From positions 1-64,000 of the forward strand of contig CACJSU010000006.1 in assembly GCA_902596165.1 (NCBI GenBank): DNA of 64,000 bases. Direction: 5' to 3'. A program made the position numbers and the translations under genes. Every line of letters starts with the position of its first letter. The first letter of the stretch is position 1. Under the pieces are notes generated by a model that was given only the letters and a program-made list of their open reading frames with translations, was not told the DNA's origin and did no database searches. The DNA comes from an uncultured SAR86 cluster bacterium. Its GTDB lineage: Bacteria > Pseudomonadota > Gammaproteobacteria > Magnimaribacterales > D2472. Below are positions 52,006 to 61,493 of the stretch, in pieces.

Positions 52006-53415
52006 ATGAATAACAAAGCACTTTTACCCTTGTTCCTTTTTACTATCATCGGTTGCTCTGAAAGTTTTAATGTTGACGTTTCATTTGGAGATTCGAAGTC
52101 AGACTCAATTAATCCAGGAATGGAAAATGCATTTGCTTCAACCTATGCTCCAATGAATTCTGAACCCATGCTTTTTAAGTCAGCTAATATTTATGATGGT
52201 TTGGGAGGAGAATTTCGTAATTATGATTTATTGCTTTCAGAAGGCAAAATTATAGAAGTAGGTGAATCTATAACAGCGTCTGGCGTTATGATTGTAGATG
52301 CAACTGATAAATGGATCACACCAGGCATCATTGATATTCACTCTCATATGGGAGTCTATTCTGCTCCTGGAGTTTCTACTAGCTCTGATGGAAATGAGGC
52401 AACTGCTCCAGTTACCGCTGAAGTTTGGGCCGAGCATTCACTGTGGACTCAAGACCCTCAATTTGCTCTCGCTTTAAAAGGGGGAGTAACTGCGTTCCAT
52501 GTATTGCCCGGGTCAGCTAATTTATTTGGTGGCAGAGGCGCAACATTTAAAAATGTTTCGCAAAATACTGTTCAAGCAATGAAATTTCCTGGTGCGCCAC
52601 ATTCACTCAAGATGGCTTGCGGAGAAAATCCTAAAAGGGTTTATGGAAACCGTAGACAAGCTCCTTCAACAAGGATGGGTAACATGGCAGGTTATCGGAG
52701 TGCTTGGATAGATGCCGTTGAATACACTGATGGAATGAATGAAAAAGACTCAGATAGAAGACCTACAAGGGATTTAGCCATGGATACTTTAATGGGGGTC
52801 TTAAAAGGGGAGATCCTTATTCAGAATCATTGTTATCGTGCTGAGGAAATGGCAATGATGATAGATCTGTCAAAAGAGTTTAATTATAAAATTACCGCTT
52901 TTCACCATGCCGTTGAAGCATATAAGATAGCTGATCTTTTAGCAGATGAAGGAATTTGTGCTGCTTTATGGGCTGATTGGTGGGGCTTCAAGCATGAAGC
53001 ATATGACATGGTTCAAGCAAATGTAGCAATCATTGATCAAGCCAGAAATGGAACCGGATGCGCTATAGTTCACTCAGATGATGCTGTGGGAATTCAACAT
53101 CTCAATCAAGAGGCAGCTAAGGCAATGGCTGCGGGTAATAGAGCGGGCTATGAAATTTCTAAGGCTCATGCCATGCGATGGATCACAAGTAATCCTGCTA
53201 AAGCAGCAGGAATACTGGATCAAACAGGCAGTATAGAGGTTGGTAAAGATGCTGATATAGTGCTTTGGACTGGAAACCCTTTTAGTGTTTATTCTCGAGC
53301 GGAAACAGTTTTAATAGATGGTGCTGTAGCATTCGATATGAACAACCCCAAAATTCAACCTATCACTGATTTTGATTTAGGAATTATTCAACCCCAAGCC
53401 AATAGAGTTCAGTAG
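52006..53415 (+). CDS. Amidohydrolase-fold lipoprotein
   Basis: 469 residues from ATG 52006, preceded by AGAGGA. A lipobox IIGC (Cys17) behind a hydrophobic core makes it a probable lipoprotein exported through the Sec path and modified by Lgt. Metal-binding PGIIDIHSH with His112/His114, then AFHVLPGSANLFGGRGATFK, a family trait, and late TAFHHAVEAYKIAD and VHSDDAVGIQHL with further histidine/aspartate ligands. Related to imidazolonepropionase-like exported amidohydrolases. Substrate unknown. A partner gene follows after 1 bp. The open frame upstream to 51784 runs antisense to rph and is not coding. Confidence 0.88.
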   Translation: MNNKALLPLFLFTIIGCSESFNVDVSFGDSKSDSINPGMENAFASTYAPMNSEPMLFKSANIYDGLGGEFRNYDLLLSEGKIIEVGESITASGVMIVDATDKWITPGIIDIHSHMGVYSAPGVSTSSDGNEATAPVTAEVWAEHSLWTQDPQFALALKGGVTAFHVLPGSANLFGGRGATFKNVSQNTVQAMKFPGAPHSLKMACGENPKRVYGNRRQAPSTRMGNMAGYRSAWIDAVEYTDGMNEKDSDRRPTRDLAMDTLMGVLKGEILIQNHCYRAEEMAMMIDLSKEFNYKITAFHHAVEAYKIADLLADEGICAALWADWWGFKHEAYDMVQANVAIIDQARNGTGCAIVHSDDAVGIQHLNQEAAKAMAAGNRAGYEISKAHAMRWITSNPAKAAGILDQTGSIEVGKDADIVLWTGNPFSVYSRAETVLIDGAVAFDMNNPKIQPITDFDLGIIQPQANRVQ

Positions 53416-53416
53416 C

Positions 53417-54661
53417 ATGAAAAAATTATTTACAACATTAGTTTTAGTTTTTCTTACAGCCCCCATTTTGTCAGGAACGGTTTTGTTGAAAGGTGGTTTA
53501 GTGCACTCAGGTAATGGTGGAACTGCAACAGTGCAAGACATTCTCATTTCTGAAAATATTATTGTTGCTGTAGGCAATAATTTAATTATTGATGGTAATA
53601 CTAGAGTGATAGAGGTGAATGGGCTACCAGTTACACCAGGATTAATTTCGCCAATGAGTAATTTAGGAATAGTAGAGATTAATGCTTTGGATGTGACTCG
53701 TGATGATGAGTCAGATCTTTTAAGTGCTGGCTTTAGTATTTTTAATGCATTTAACCCTCATTCAACAGGAATTCCCTGGAATAGAAGCAATGGAGTTACT
53801 AGTGCAATTAGTACTCCAAGCGCATCTTCTTTCCCAATTTTTGGTTTAGGTTCACATTTTGTTTTAGATGGAAGTCTTGAAATCAAGGGAGCCAAAGATA
53901 TAGCTATGTTTGGAAGGTTGGGTTCTTCTTATGGGTCTCGTGCTGAAACTTTATCACTCCTTGAGTCGTTATTAGAAATAGGAGAACTGGCAAAGAGTGA
54001 ACCTGTTGAAGAAATTCTAGAAATGACTATTGCTGACAAGTTAGAGCTGCAAGCTCAAGATATTATTGCATTAGGCAAAGTGGTAAATGATGACATGCCA
54101 TTTGTAATAGAAACTAACAGAGCTGTTGATATTCTCCAAGCATTAGCTATGAAGGAAAAATACGACTTGAATTTAGTATTAGCTAGCGTTGAAGAAGCAC
54201 CAATGGTCTTAACTAAACTTCAAGAAAGCAATACTCCGGTAATTATAGACCCAATGGATAACATCCCAAATTCGTTTGATGAACTCGGCTCAAGTTTGGA
54301 TTTAGGAAGAATATTAGATCAAGCGGGCATACCAATTATGTTTAGCACTCAAAGAAGTCATAATTATCACCTTATGAGACAGGGATCTGGAAATGCAGTT
54401 GCTCATGGCATGTCTTATGAGACTGCAATCAAGGGAATGACACAGACAGTAGCTCAAACTTTTAACCTTGATAACAGAGGATCAATTGAACCTGGTAAAT
54501 TGGCTGATATTATTGTTTGGGACGGAGATCCATTAGAGCCAGCCTCTTTCCCTAAAATTGTAATGATAGAGGGCCGGTTACAGAATTTAAGTTCCCGATC
54601 TTCTCAATTAACTGAAAGGTATACTAACAAAGAAGATAAGCCTTCTTCATATAAACATTAA
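53417..54661 (+). CDS. Exported amidohydrolase-fold protein lacking the metal H-x-H
   Basis: 414 residues with a Sec signal peptide (~1-19). The fold matches its upstream neighbour: beta-sandwich start GGLVHSGNGGTATVQD and C-terminal GSIEPGKLADIIVWDGDP. However, the segment that should carry H-x-H reads PGLISPMS (74-81), so the first metal pair is gone. In pairs of this type the second protein may be a structural or regulatory partner of the first, or have a reshaped active site. Starts 1 bp after the first gene; clearly one transcript. Confidence 0.85.
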   Translation: MKKLFTTLVLVFLTAPILSGTVLLKGGLVHSGNGGTATVQDILISENIIVAVGNNLIIDGNTRVIEVNGLPVTPGLISPMSNLGIVEINALDVTRDDESDLLSAGFSIFNAFNPHSTGIPWNRSNGVTSAISTPSASSFPIFGLGSHFVLDGSLEIKGAKDIAMFGRLGSSYGSRAETLSLLESLLEIGELAKSEPVEEILEMTIADKLELQAQDIIALGKVVNDDMPFVIETNRAVDILQALAMKEKYDLNLVLASVEEAPMVLTKLQESNTPVIIDPMDNIPNSFDELGSSLDLGRILDQAGIPIMFSTQRSHNYHLMRQGSGNAVAHGMSYETAIKGMTQTVAQTFNLDNRGSIEPGKLADIIVWDGDPLEPASFPKIVMIEGRLQNLSSRSSQLTERYTNKEDKPSSYKH

Positions 54662-54667
54662 GGGTAA

Positions 54668-55111
54668 TTAACCTAAGAGCTCTTTTACAAGTTTACTGAC
54701 AACTGACATATCAGCCTTTCCCTCAAATTGAGGTTTAAGATGGCCCATCAGTTTGCCCATATCTTGCATGCTCTCAGCAGAGACTGCTGTAATTCCTTCC
54801 TGAATAAGCGATTGGATTTCTTCTTCTGATAATTGCTTGGGTAAGTATTTGAGTATTACATCTAATTGGTTTTGCTCGTTAGCAACAAGATCATCACGAC
54901 CTCCATTTTTAAATTGCTCTATTGAGTCTCTACGTTGTTTTACATTCTTGTTAATTAAAGTAGAAATTTTGGCATCATCAGCCTCAACCTTTTCGTCAAT
55001 CTCAAATTTTTTAATGTCTGAGATTAACATTCGAAGAGTATCTCGGGTGACAACATCTTTATTCAGCATGGCTGCCTTTAAGTCTTGATTGATGGTGTCT
55101 AAGAGAGACAA
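54668..55111 (-). CDS. yqeY: GatB/YqeY domain protein
   Basis: 147 residues. The family is homologous to the tRNA-binding tail of the GatB amidotransferase subunit; role unclear. Motifs: LRMLISDIKKFEID, IEQFKNGGRDDLVANEQNQ, ILKYLPKQLSEEEI and GKLMGHLKPQFEGKADMSVV, all typical. Follows rpsU by 1 bp on the same strand; rpsU-yqeY is a common pair. Convergent with the amidohydrolase pair. Confidence 0.95.
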   Translation of the reverse strand: MSLLDTINQDLKAAMLNKDVVTRDTLRMLISDIKKFEIDEKVEADDAKISTLINKNVKQRRDSIEQFKNGGRDDLVANEQNQLDVILKYLPKQLSEEEIQSLIQEGITAVSAESMQDMGKLMGHLKPQFEGKADMSVVSKLVKELLG

Positions 55112-55112
55112 A

Positions 55113-55331
55113 TTAGCGATAGGATCTTTGCCTTGAGAAACTAAATTTTCTATTAGTTTTATGTGCTCGCTTAATTGCAGCTGCCATTTTTCTCTTTCTT
55201 ACGGCTGTTGGTTTTTCATAGAATTCTCTAGCGCGGATCTCTGGAACGATCGCAGCTTTTTCACAAGCACGCTTAAATTTTCTTAGACCAACGTCGAAGT
55301 ATTCTGTATCTTTTATTATTATAGAAGGCAT
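55113..55331 (-). CDS. rpsU: Ribosomal protein S21
   Basis: 72 residues, normal length. Starts [20 protein letters not shown], followed by [18 protein letters not shown] and an arginine/lysine-rich end. In E. coli rpsU leads the rpsU-dnaG-rpoD operon; here yqeY follows and dnaG/rpoD are not in the window. Divergent from tsaD, 34 bp apart, as usual in gammaproteobacteria. Confidence 0.98.
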   Translation of the reverse strand: MPSIIIKDTEYFDVGLRKFKRACEKAAIVPEIRAREFYEKPTAVRKRKMAAAIKRAHKTNRKFSFSRQRSYR

Positions 55332-55365
55332 AATTGCTGGGTAGTTTATTCTTTTTATGGAGTGA

Positions 55366-56385
55366 ATGCAAAAACTTTTTATGATTACTATAGGAATTGA
55401 AACATCATGCGACGAAACCGCAGTAGCGCTTTATGATTCTGAAAAAGGACTTATTGGCGAGGCAGTTTTTTCTCAGATAGAACTTCATGGAGAGTATGGT
55501 GGAGTTATACCAGAACTTGCCTCAAGGGATCATTGTCAAAAAATTACTCATATTTATAAGAAAGCTTTAGGAAAAACTCATCCAAGCAGCATTGATCAAA
55601 TAGCTTATACAGCAGGACCTGGATTACTGGGAACATTGTTAATAGGTGAAAACTTTGCTCAAGGTCTTGCACTTGCTCTTAACAAACCATTAATACCTGT
55701 TAACCATCTTGAGGGGCACTTGATGGCTCCTTTTCTAAGTGGAGAAAAATTAGATTTCCCTTTTTTAACGCTGCTTGTATCCGGAGGACATTCATTAATT
55801 ATTGATGTAAGGGGTTTAAATGATTATGAGATTCTAGGTCAGTCAAGGGATGATGCTGTTGGAGAAGCCTTTGATAAAGTAGCAAAGCTTATTGGTTTGG
55901 GTTATCCGGGAGGCCCGGAAATAGAAAAGATGGCTCAGCAGGGCGATCCTGAGAAATTTAAGTTTCCTCAGCCAATGCTACACAGTGATGACTATGATTT
56001 TAGTTTTAGTGGTTTAAAAACCTCTGTGCTTTATTCAGTTCAAGACTTGGACAAGATTACTGAGGAAGTTCAGGCAGATATATGCGCATCTTTTCAACAT
56101 GCTGCAACAGAAGTGCTAGTTAAAAAAATATCTAAAGCTCTAATTGATACTGGTAGAGAGGGGATTATTTTGGCTGGTGGAGTAGCAGCTAACAAATTAC
56201 TCAGAGAAAAAATTTCTACCCTCCAGCAATCCTTAAATATTAAAGTTTTATATCCACCAATTGCGCATTGCACAGATAATGCTGCAATGATTGCATACCT
56301 AGGAAGTTTGAAGACAGATGAAGCAACGTATCAGCTTAGTTCTCATGCTCGACCGCGTTGGCCTTTGGGGGATGCAATAGGGTGA
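55366..56385 (+). CDS. tsaD: tRNA N6-threonylcarbamoyladenosine transferase
   Basis: Adds threonylcarbamoyl to A37 of ANN-decoding tRNAs. 339 residues from ATG 55366, or 334 from ATG 55381 ([17 protein letters not shown]), which is nearer to the family's standard start; a GGAG lies 3 bp before the first ATG, so the choice is open. Metal-binding [39 protein letters not shown] (in part) and [10 protein letters not shown] are intact. Stop overlaps the folB GTG. Confidence 0.97.
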   Translation: MQKLFMITIGIETSCDETAVALYDSEKGLIGEAVFSQIELHGEYGGVIPELASRDHCQKITHIYKKALGKTHPSSIDQIAYTAGPGLLGTLLIGENFAQGLALALNKPLIPVNHLEGHLMAPFLSGEKLDFPFLTLLVSGGHSLIIDVRGLNDYEILGQSRDDAVGEAFDKVAKLIGLGYPGGPEIEKMAQQGDPEKFKFPQPMLHSDDYDFSFSGLKTSVLYSVQDLDKITEEVQADICASFQHAATEVLVKKISKALIDTGREGIILAGGVAANKLLREKISTLQQSLNIKVLYPPIAHCTDNAAMIAYLGSLKTDEATYQLSSHARPRWPLGDAIG

Positions 56386-56729
56386 AAGATATTATTTATA
56401 TCAGAGACCTAAGAGTCCAAACCATCATAGGAATATTTGGGTGGGAGCGGGAAGTTCGTCAAGAAGTGAGTATTGACCTAGAGATAGCTTTTGATTGCAA
56501 GAGAGCTGCAAAAACAGACGCTATTGAAGATGCTATTGATTATAAAAAAATTACCAAAGCAATTATAAAGTTCGTTGAAGAATCTGAATTTCAACTGCAA
56601 GAAACTTTGGCGGAAGGCATAGCCGAACTTGTAAAGAATGAATTCAAAGTTAACTCACTAAAGTTAAGAGTCTCCAAGCCAGGCGCATTAAGGCATGCCG
56701 AAGATGTTGGAGTAATTATCTATAGATAA
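56382..56729 (+). CDS. folB: Dihydroneopterin aldolase
   Basis: Cleaves dihydroneopterin to hydroxymethyl-dihydropterin and glycolaldehyde. Start taken as GTG 56382, which overlaps the tsaD stop by 4 bp (GTGA) and gives 115 residues; the earlier TTG at 56358 would add nine residues not in the family. Features: IRDLRVQTIIGIFGWEREVRQ with the catalytic glutamate, IDYKKITKAI, LAEGIAELV, and KPGALRHAEDVGV. TAATG overlap with folK. Confidence 0.93.
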   Translation: MKDIIYIRDLRVQTIIGIFGWEREVRQEVSIDLEIAFDCKRAAKTDAIEDAIDYKKITKAIIKFVEESEFQLQETLAEGIAELVKNEFKVNSLKLRVSKPGALRHAEDVGVIIYR

Positions 56730-57106
56730 TGAAGTACTTTCTTTCACTTGGAAGTAATATTGATCCAGAATCAAATCTTGATTTAGCTATTTCTGCATTA
56801 AAAGAAATTCTCTCTGAAACGGAGTGCTCCTCGGTATACACCACTGAAGCAGAGGGGTTTGATGGGGATGATTTCTTAAATCTTATTTTTTGTGGAGTAT
56901 CTTCACTTTCCTTTGATGATCTTAATAAAAAGTTAAAAAATATTGAAGATAAATCTGGCAGAGACAGGAATGCACCTAAATTTTCATCTAGGACGCTTGA
57001 TATAGATATAGTTCTTCAAATAAGCGATGATGAAGAAATACTTTTTGAGAGTGATGAGATAGCTAAGTATCGTTTTGTTTCTGAGCCGCTAGAAGAATTA
57101 TTATGA
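56729..57106 (+). CDS. folK: 2-amino-4-hydroxy-6-hydroxymethyldihydropteridine pyrophosphokinase, compact
   Basis: Pyrophosphorylates the folB product. 125 residues against ~160 in E. coli. The core is present: YFLSLGSNIDPESNLDLAISAL, the FLNLIFCGVS strand and the active-site GRDRNAPKFSSRTLDIDIVL with both catalytic aspartates. The shortening is in the loops, and the C-terminal helix reads RFVSEPLEELL. Activity probable from intact residues. Last gene of tsaD-folB-folK; ends 2 bp before the convergent kinase gene. Confidence 0.9.
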   Translation: MKYFLSLGSNIDPESNLDLAISALKEILSETECSSVYTTEAEGFDGDDFLNLIFCGVSSLSFDDLNKKLKNIEDKSGRDRNAPKFSSRTLDIDIVLQISDDEEILFESDEIAKYRFVSEPLEELL

Positions 57107-57108
57107 AT

Positions 57109-58182
57109 CTACTTATAGTTTTTTTCGACCAAGTCCCAAGCAGTCTCGGCTAGAGGAATGACTTGATCACCACGCTCTTCAGCATGCTTGCTTGCAGCCG
57201 TTCCATCTCTTACTCTGCCCAAAATTCCTTGCAAAATTCCAGCAAGTTTGAAGAAATTAAAAATCGTATAAAACTCCCAATGCTCATCAAGGTTTTTGCC
57301 TGTAATTTCAGAATACATATCCCTGTATTCTTTCTCAGCTGGAATACCATTTTCTTTACAGAATTTTTCATCAACTAGCTGTGGAATATTTCTCCAGCCC
57401 ATACAATGGTAATTAAAATCTGCAATAGGATGCCCAAGGGTTGAAAGTTCCCAATCTAAGACGCCCATGACATTATTATTTGCATTAAAAACCATATTAT
57501 CTAGTCGATAATCTCCATGCACAATTGAGGTCTCATCTTCATCTGGAATATTAGATGGGAGCCAATCTATCAGCTTGTTCATTGCAGGAATGTCCTGAGT
57601 TTCTGAAGCTATGTATTGTTTGGTCCATCTAGACACTTGTCTAGCAATATAATTACCAGGTTTACCATAATCAGATAATCCAACTGATTGATAGTTAACC
57701 ATGTGTAACTGTGCAATTACATTATTCTTGCTTCTATAGATTTCCATTCTTTCTGTTGGATTTTTATTTTCTAGTAATAGATCCCAGTAAATATCACCGC
57801 CAAGGAAATCCATGACAAAAAAAGGCGTTCCAATAACCTCCTCATCCTCACAAAGACCATAAGTTTTTGGAACAGGAACTCGCGTATCATGAAGGGCTGT
57901 CATAACTTTATATTCTCTATCTACGGCATGAGCTGATGGTAGCAAGATTCCTGGTGGTTTTCTGCGTAAAACAAATTCTTGTTTTTCAGTTGTTATTTTA
58001 TACGTTGGATTTGACTGGCCGCCTTTAAACTGAGCAATCTTTAAGATTTTTCCAGCTGAAGAAATATTATCCCCAAACCATTCTTTTAAGCCTGATTCAT
58101 TAAATCTGAGGTTTTCAGCTACTTCCTTAGTTCCTGAAAATATTTTGTTGCCATCAGGATTATTTGAACTCGTATCATTCAT
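57109..58182 (-). CDS. Aminoglycoside phosphotransferase-like kinase (ACAD10/11-like)
   Basis: 357 residues with a protein-kinase-like fold. Typical parts: FKGGQSNPTYKI, RRKPPGILLPSAHAVDREYK, TPFFVMDFLGGDIYWD, the catalytic loop IVHGDYRLDNMVF and VLDWELSTLGHPIADF with the Mg-binding aspartate. The closest known group is the ACAD10/ACAD11 kinase domain, which acts in hydroxy-acyl-CoA breakdown; antibiotic resistance is not implied. Start overlaps the SDR stop by 4 bp. Confidence 0.88.
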   Translation of the reverse strand: MNDTSSNNPDGNKIFSGTKEVAENLRFNESGLKEWFGDNISSAGKILKIAQFKGGQSNPTYKITTEKQEFVLRRKPPGILLPSAHAVDREYKVMTALHDTRVPVPKTYGLCEDEEVIGTPFFVMDFLGGDIYWDLLLENKNPTERMEIYRSKNNVIAQLHMVNYQSVGLSDYGKPGNYIARQVSRWTKQYIASETQDIPAMNKLIDWLPSNIPDEDETSIVHGDYRLDNMVFNANNNVMGVLDWELSTLGHPIADFNYHCMGWRNIPQLVDEKFCKENGIPAEKEYRDMYSEITGKNLDEHWEFYTIFNFFKLAGILQGILGRVRDGTAASKHAEERGDQVIPLAETAWDLVEKNYK

Positions 58183-58907
58183 GAGAGAGACTTTCCTCCG
58201 TCTATGTTTAATATCTGGCCAGTTACATATTCTGCTTCAGAAAGAAATATTGCTGCATCTGCAATATCCTTTTCAGATCCCATTCTCTCCAATGGAACTG
58301 AATTAATAATGGTATTTTTTTGTTCTGTTGTCCACTCTGTGTTGGGTGGCTCAAGAATGACGCCTGGAGCAATTGCATTTACTCTAATATCTGGGGCTAG
58401 TTCTTTTGCAAGAGCTTGTGTGAGGGTTTGTAAACCAGACTTTGCTGCAAGATAAATTGAATGATTGATTAGGGCTTTATCAACGTTAATGTCAGTAATA
58501 TTAATAATAAAACCTTTGTTTTTTTTGAGCTCTTTGCAGAATGACTGCATTAAGAAAAGCGGAGCCTTTAAATTACTTCCCATTAGTGAATTCCAGTCAT
58601 CCTCTGAGAAATCTCCTATAGGGGTGGGATAGAAGGTTGAAGCATTATTTACCAACGCATCAATCCGATTATTTTTTGAAAGGGTTTGATCCGCTAATTT
58701 TATTATTTCATCTGCATTATCGAGATTTGCTTGCGCAATAATTGCGCTATCGTTTCTTTGAGCATTCATCTCATCTGCTAACACTTGAGCATCATTTTTT
58801 GAGCTATTGTAATGGATAACAATATCCCAACCTTTATTAAAAAATGACAATGCTATTTCTCTGCCTATTCTTTTGGCCGCACCAGTAATTAGAATTGTTT
58901 TACTCAT
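58179..58907 (-). CDS. folM: SDR, pteridine reductase-like
   Basis: 242 residues. NADPH motif ITGAAKRIGREIAL with arginine after the glycine pattern is characteristic of pteridine reductases (FolM/PTR1), as is VIHYNSS. Catalytic triad is intact: serine region NITDINVD, and Tyr-x3-Lys in YLAAKSG. The likely reaction is dihydromonapterin or dihydrofolate reduction. It fits the nearby folB-folK genes, though the reductase call rests on motif resemblance. Its start overlaps the cca stop by 4 bp. Confidence 0.75.
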   Translation of the reverse strand: MSKTILITGAAKRIGREIALSFFNKGWDIVIHYNSSKNDAQVLADEMNAQRNDSAIIAQANLDNADEIIKLADQTLSKNNRIDALVNNASTFYPTPIGDFSEDDWNSLMGSNLKAPLFLMQSFCKELKKNKGFIINITDINVDKALINHSIYLAAKSGLQTLTQALAKELAPDIRVNAIAPGVILEPPNTEWTTEQKNTIINSVPLERMGSEKDIADAAIFLSEAEYVTGQILNIDGGKSLS

Positions 58908-59920
58908 AAGATTTCTTTTAAGGCTTCATAATAAAGCAATTGTTTTTGATGCGAAACTTCAGAGCTATTAATGGTTGATAAACCAGAGAAATCAATATCC
59001 ATGACCGATTGAAATATTTTCTCTAAGTAATTCTGGTGCTCTTTTAGAGATGAATGAGTATAGACACTTTGAAATATTTCATAATTTCTATGTATATTCA
59101 TTTTCGCAACTAACTTAAATTTTTCTTTTTTATTTTTACAAGCAATTAAATCAAGCACCTGTTTAAAAGACTCCTGAGTTTTCTGAAATTTTTTTGGGGC
59201 TGGAAGTAATTCTGAAAGTTTAAAGCCATTCACTCTTTGTATATCAGCCCATTTTAATTCTGGCAAATCTCCATCACAGGAAATATTCTTAAGTCCCTCA
59301 AACCAAGGACTAGTAAGTTTATATCTTTTAATTGCCTTGAAAAATTCTTCGCTGTATGTGTTTTCAAGAGCTTTTTTGGTTTCCATCCAAACCCTTTCTG
59401 GAGAAAGCTCTTTTAGCTCTTTTGAAGTAGCGATGTTGTTAAAGAAAATATTTGTTTCTTCATGAAGATTGAAATCACTGAGTTGCTCGTATGATTTAAA
59501 TCTTGCATATCTTAGAACTCTTAGCGGGTCCTCATCAAAAGCTGATGATGTGTGCTTAAAGATTTTTTTTTCTAAATCGAGTCTTCCTTTAAATGGATCA
59601 ATGATATTTCCATTTTGATCTTTAGCTATTGAATTAATTGTAAAATCTCTTCGTTTGAGGTCTTCTTCAAGGGTAACGCTTGAATCAAAGTAAAATTTGA
59701 AACCCTTATAACCAACACCAGATTTTCTCTCAGTTCGAGCTAAGGCATATTCTTCATTTGTTTTTGGATGCAGAAAAACTGGAAAATCTTTACCGATGGG
59801 TTTAAACCCATTATTTTCCATTTCTTTAGGACTCGAATTTACCACAACCCAATCGCGATCCTTGGGTTCGATCCCAAGCAACTCATCTCTAACAGACCCG
59901 CCAACCTGAAAAACTTTCAT
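58904..59920 (-). CDS. cca: CCA-adding tRNA nucleotidyltransferase
   Basis: Adds or repairs the tRNA 3' CCA. 338 residues against 412 in E. coli, so the C-terminal HD phosphohydrolase domain is missing. Class II features: FQVGGSVRDELLGIEPKDRDWVV with the DxD pair, LKRRDFTINSIAKD, DPLRVLRYARF. The tRNA-Phe in this window encodes its CCA, so the enzyme may mainly repair. Follows apaH on the same strand after 1 bp. Confidence 0.95.
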   Translation of the reverse strand: MKVFQVGGSVRDELLGIEPKDRDWVVVNSSPKEMENNGFKPIGKDFPVFLHPKTNEEYALARTERKSGVGYKGFKFYFDSSVTLEEDLKRRDFTINSIAKDQNGNIIDPFKGRLDLEKKIFKHTSSAFDEDPLRVLRYARFKSYEQLSDFNLHEETNIFFNNIATSKELKELSPERVWMETKKALENTYSEEFFKAIKRYKLTSPWFEGLKNISCDGDLPELKWADIQRVNGFKLSELLPAPKKFQKTQESFKQVLDLIACKNKKEKFKLVAKMNIHRNYEIFQSVYTHSSLKEHQNYLEKIFQSVMDIDFSGLSTINSSEVSHQKQLLYYEALKEIL

Positions 59921-59921
59921 G

Positions 59922-60725
59922 CTAATACTTTACCGAAATTTTTTTTAAATCATTAAGCCTAAGCGCTGTTAGCTCACCCTCCCAGACACATCCAGTATCT
60001 AAGCCAATAAAGTGAGGGTTATTTGTTCTGCCCTTAAGAGATGCCCAGTGGCCAAATACATAATAGCGTCTCATTTTCTTATAGCAATTAGATTCATAGT
60101 TAAACCAGGGCTTGAATCCTTTAGATGCTTTAGTACTAGTATTTTCTAAATCTAGGCTAGCTGAATCATCCAAAAACCTCATTCTAGTAAAGTAGTTAAT
60201 AATAATTCGATATCTATCATTCCCTATAAATGTATCATTCCAAGATTTTGGCTCATTGCCCCACATTGATTGAAGTATCTTTGATGGGTTACTAATTAAT
60301 GCCTTGGAAATTTCTTGAGCAAGGTCTTCTGCTTTTTTTACAGACCAGATCTCTGGAATACCCGCATGGGAAATAATAAAATCATTTTTTGTTGCGTTAA
60401 TATGAATTTGAAGGATAAAGGGGCGTGCAATGAGCCATTCAAAAATCTTTTGATTGTTTTCTGATTCAACTACTTCTTTTAATTCGCCTTTGCTTTCTTT
60501 CCTGCTCATTAAATACAGTAAGTAGAGATCATGATTTCCAAGTACAGTAGTGATATTACTATCAGCTATACAATAATTTAAAACAGCTAATGATTTTGGT
60601 CCTCTGTTTATGAGATCGCCTGTTAAGATAATTTGGTCATTACTCGTATCGTAATTAATTTTTTCAAGTAATCTGATAAATTGATCAAAACATCCGTGGA
60701 CGTCTCCAATTACATATGTGCTCAT
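59922..60725 (-). CDS. apaH: Symmetrical bis(5'-nucleosyl)-tetraphosphatase
   Basis: Hydrolyses Ap4A to two ADP and also decaps Np4-RNA. 267 residues. Metallophosphatase motifs: YVIGDVHGCFDQF, TGDLINRGPKS, VLGNHDLYLL and FIISHAGIPEIW, then YVFGHWASLKG and IGLDTGCVWEGELTA. Directly abuts ksgA with no apaG gene between them, unlike E. coli. Confidence 0.97.
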   Translation of the reverse strand: MSTYVIGDVHGCFDQFIRLLEKINYDTSNDQIILTGDLINRGPKSLAVLNYCIADSNITTVLGNHDLYLLYLMSRKESKGELKEVVESENNQKIFEWLIARPFILQIHINATKNDFIISHAGIPEIWSVKKAEDLAQEISKALISNPSKILQSMWGNEPKSWNDTFIGNDRYRIIINYFTRMRFLDDSASLDLENTSTKASKGFKPWFNYESNCYKKMRRYYVFGHWASLKGRTNNPHFIGLDTGCVWEGELTALRLNDLKKISVKY

Positions 60726-61493
60726 CTAAATATCTAGCATTTGAAAAATTGAAATAAAGTCCTCAATAGATAACTCTTCTGCTCTTGAAAGTGGATTGAT
60801 GTTAAGGCTTTCGAAATTAATTTCTAATCCATGGAGATTATTTTTAATCCCTTTTCTTTTATTAGCAAAAGATTTATCTACTAAATTAGAAAATTCTAAA
60901 AATTTATTTAAATCAATCATAGGATTCGCTCGAGGGATTAGTCTGATAAATGATGATTGAACTTTTGGTTTTATATCAAACGACTCGGGTGGCACATCAA
61001 ATAAAATGGATGTTTGAAATAGCGCAGCAATTTTTACTCCAAGCCTGCCCCAATCTCCTGTTTGGTTCGAGGCGCAGATTCTATGTGCAACTTCTTTTTG
61101 TACTAAAAAATGCATATCTTCAATACCATTAAAGTAATTCACTAATTTAAGAATTATTTGTGTAGAAATATTGTAAGGAAGGTTACCAACAACCCTGTGC
61201 TTAGCTTTATTTAAAAAGTCTAAAGACTCTTTTAGCACATTACCATGAATAAACTTGTGGGCATCTTCTGGGAATTTCTTTGAGAGAATCATTATATTCT
61301 TGTTATCAAGGTCCATGGCTGTCACTTTTATGCCTTTGCCCATCAAGTGACTCGTTAATGCCCCAGTGCCGGGACCAATTTCAAAAAAAAGATCATTACT
61401 CTGGGGATTTATTGCTCTCTCAATTTCGAACAAAATAACTGGATCAATTAGGTAGTTCTGCCCCAGTTTTCGTCGATGCGCTCTTTCATTCAT
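60726..61493 (-). CDS. ksgA: 16S rRNA (adenine1518/1519-N6)-dimethyltransferase
   Basis: Dimethylates two adjacent adenines in the 3' hairpin of 16S rRNA with S-adenosylmethionine. 255 residues. SAM motif FFEIGPGTGALTSHL, the acidic TAMDLDNKN, the catalytic NLPYNIST, and the N-terminal KLGQNYLIDPVI. Start overlaps pdxA by 4 bp. Confidence 0.98.
   Translation of the reverse strand: MNERAHRRKLGQNYLIDPVILFEIERAINPQSNDLFFEIGPGTGALTSHLMGKGIKVTAMDLDNKNIMILSKKFPEDAHKFIHGNVLKESLDFLNKAKHRVVGNLPYNISTQIILKLVNYFNGIEDMHFLVQKEVAHRICASNQTGDWGRLGVKIAALFQTSILFDVPPESFDIKPKVQSSFIRLIPRANPMIDLNKFLEFSNLVDKSFANKRKGIKNNLHGLEINFESLNINPLSRAEELSIEDFISIFQMLDI

Noticed and set aside
57109..58182. Antibiotic-resistance aminoglycoside kinase
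   Set aside because: Motifs match the ACAD10/11-type kinase group and the setting is metabolic; no mobile context.
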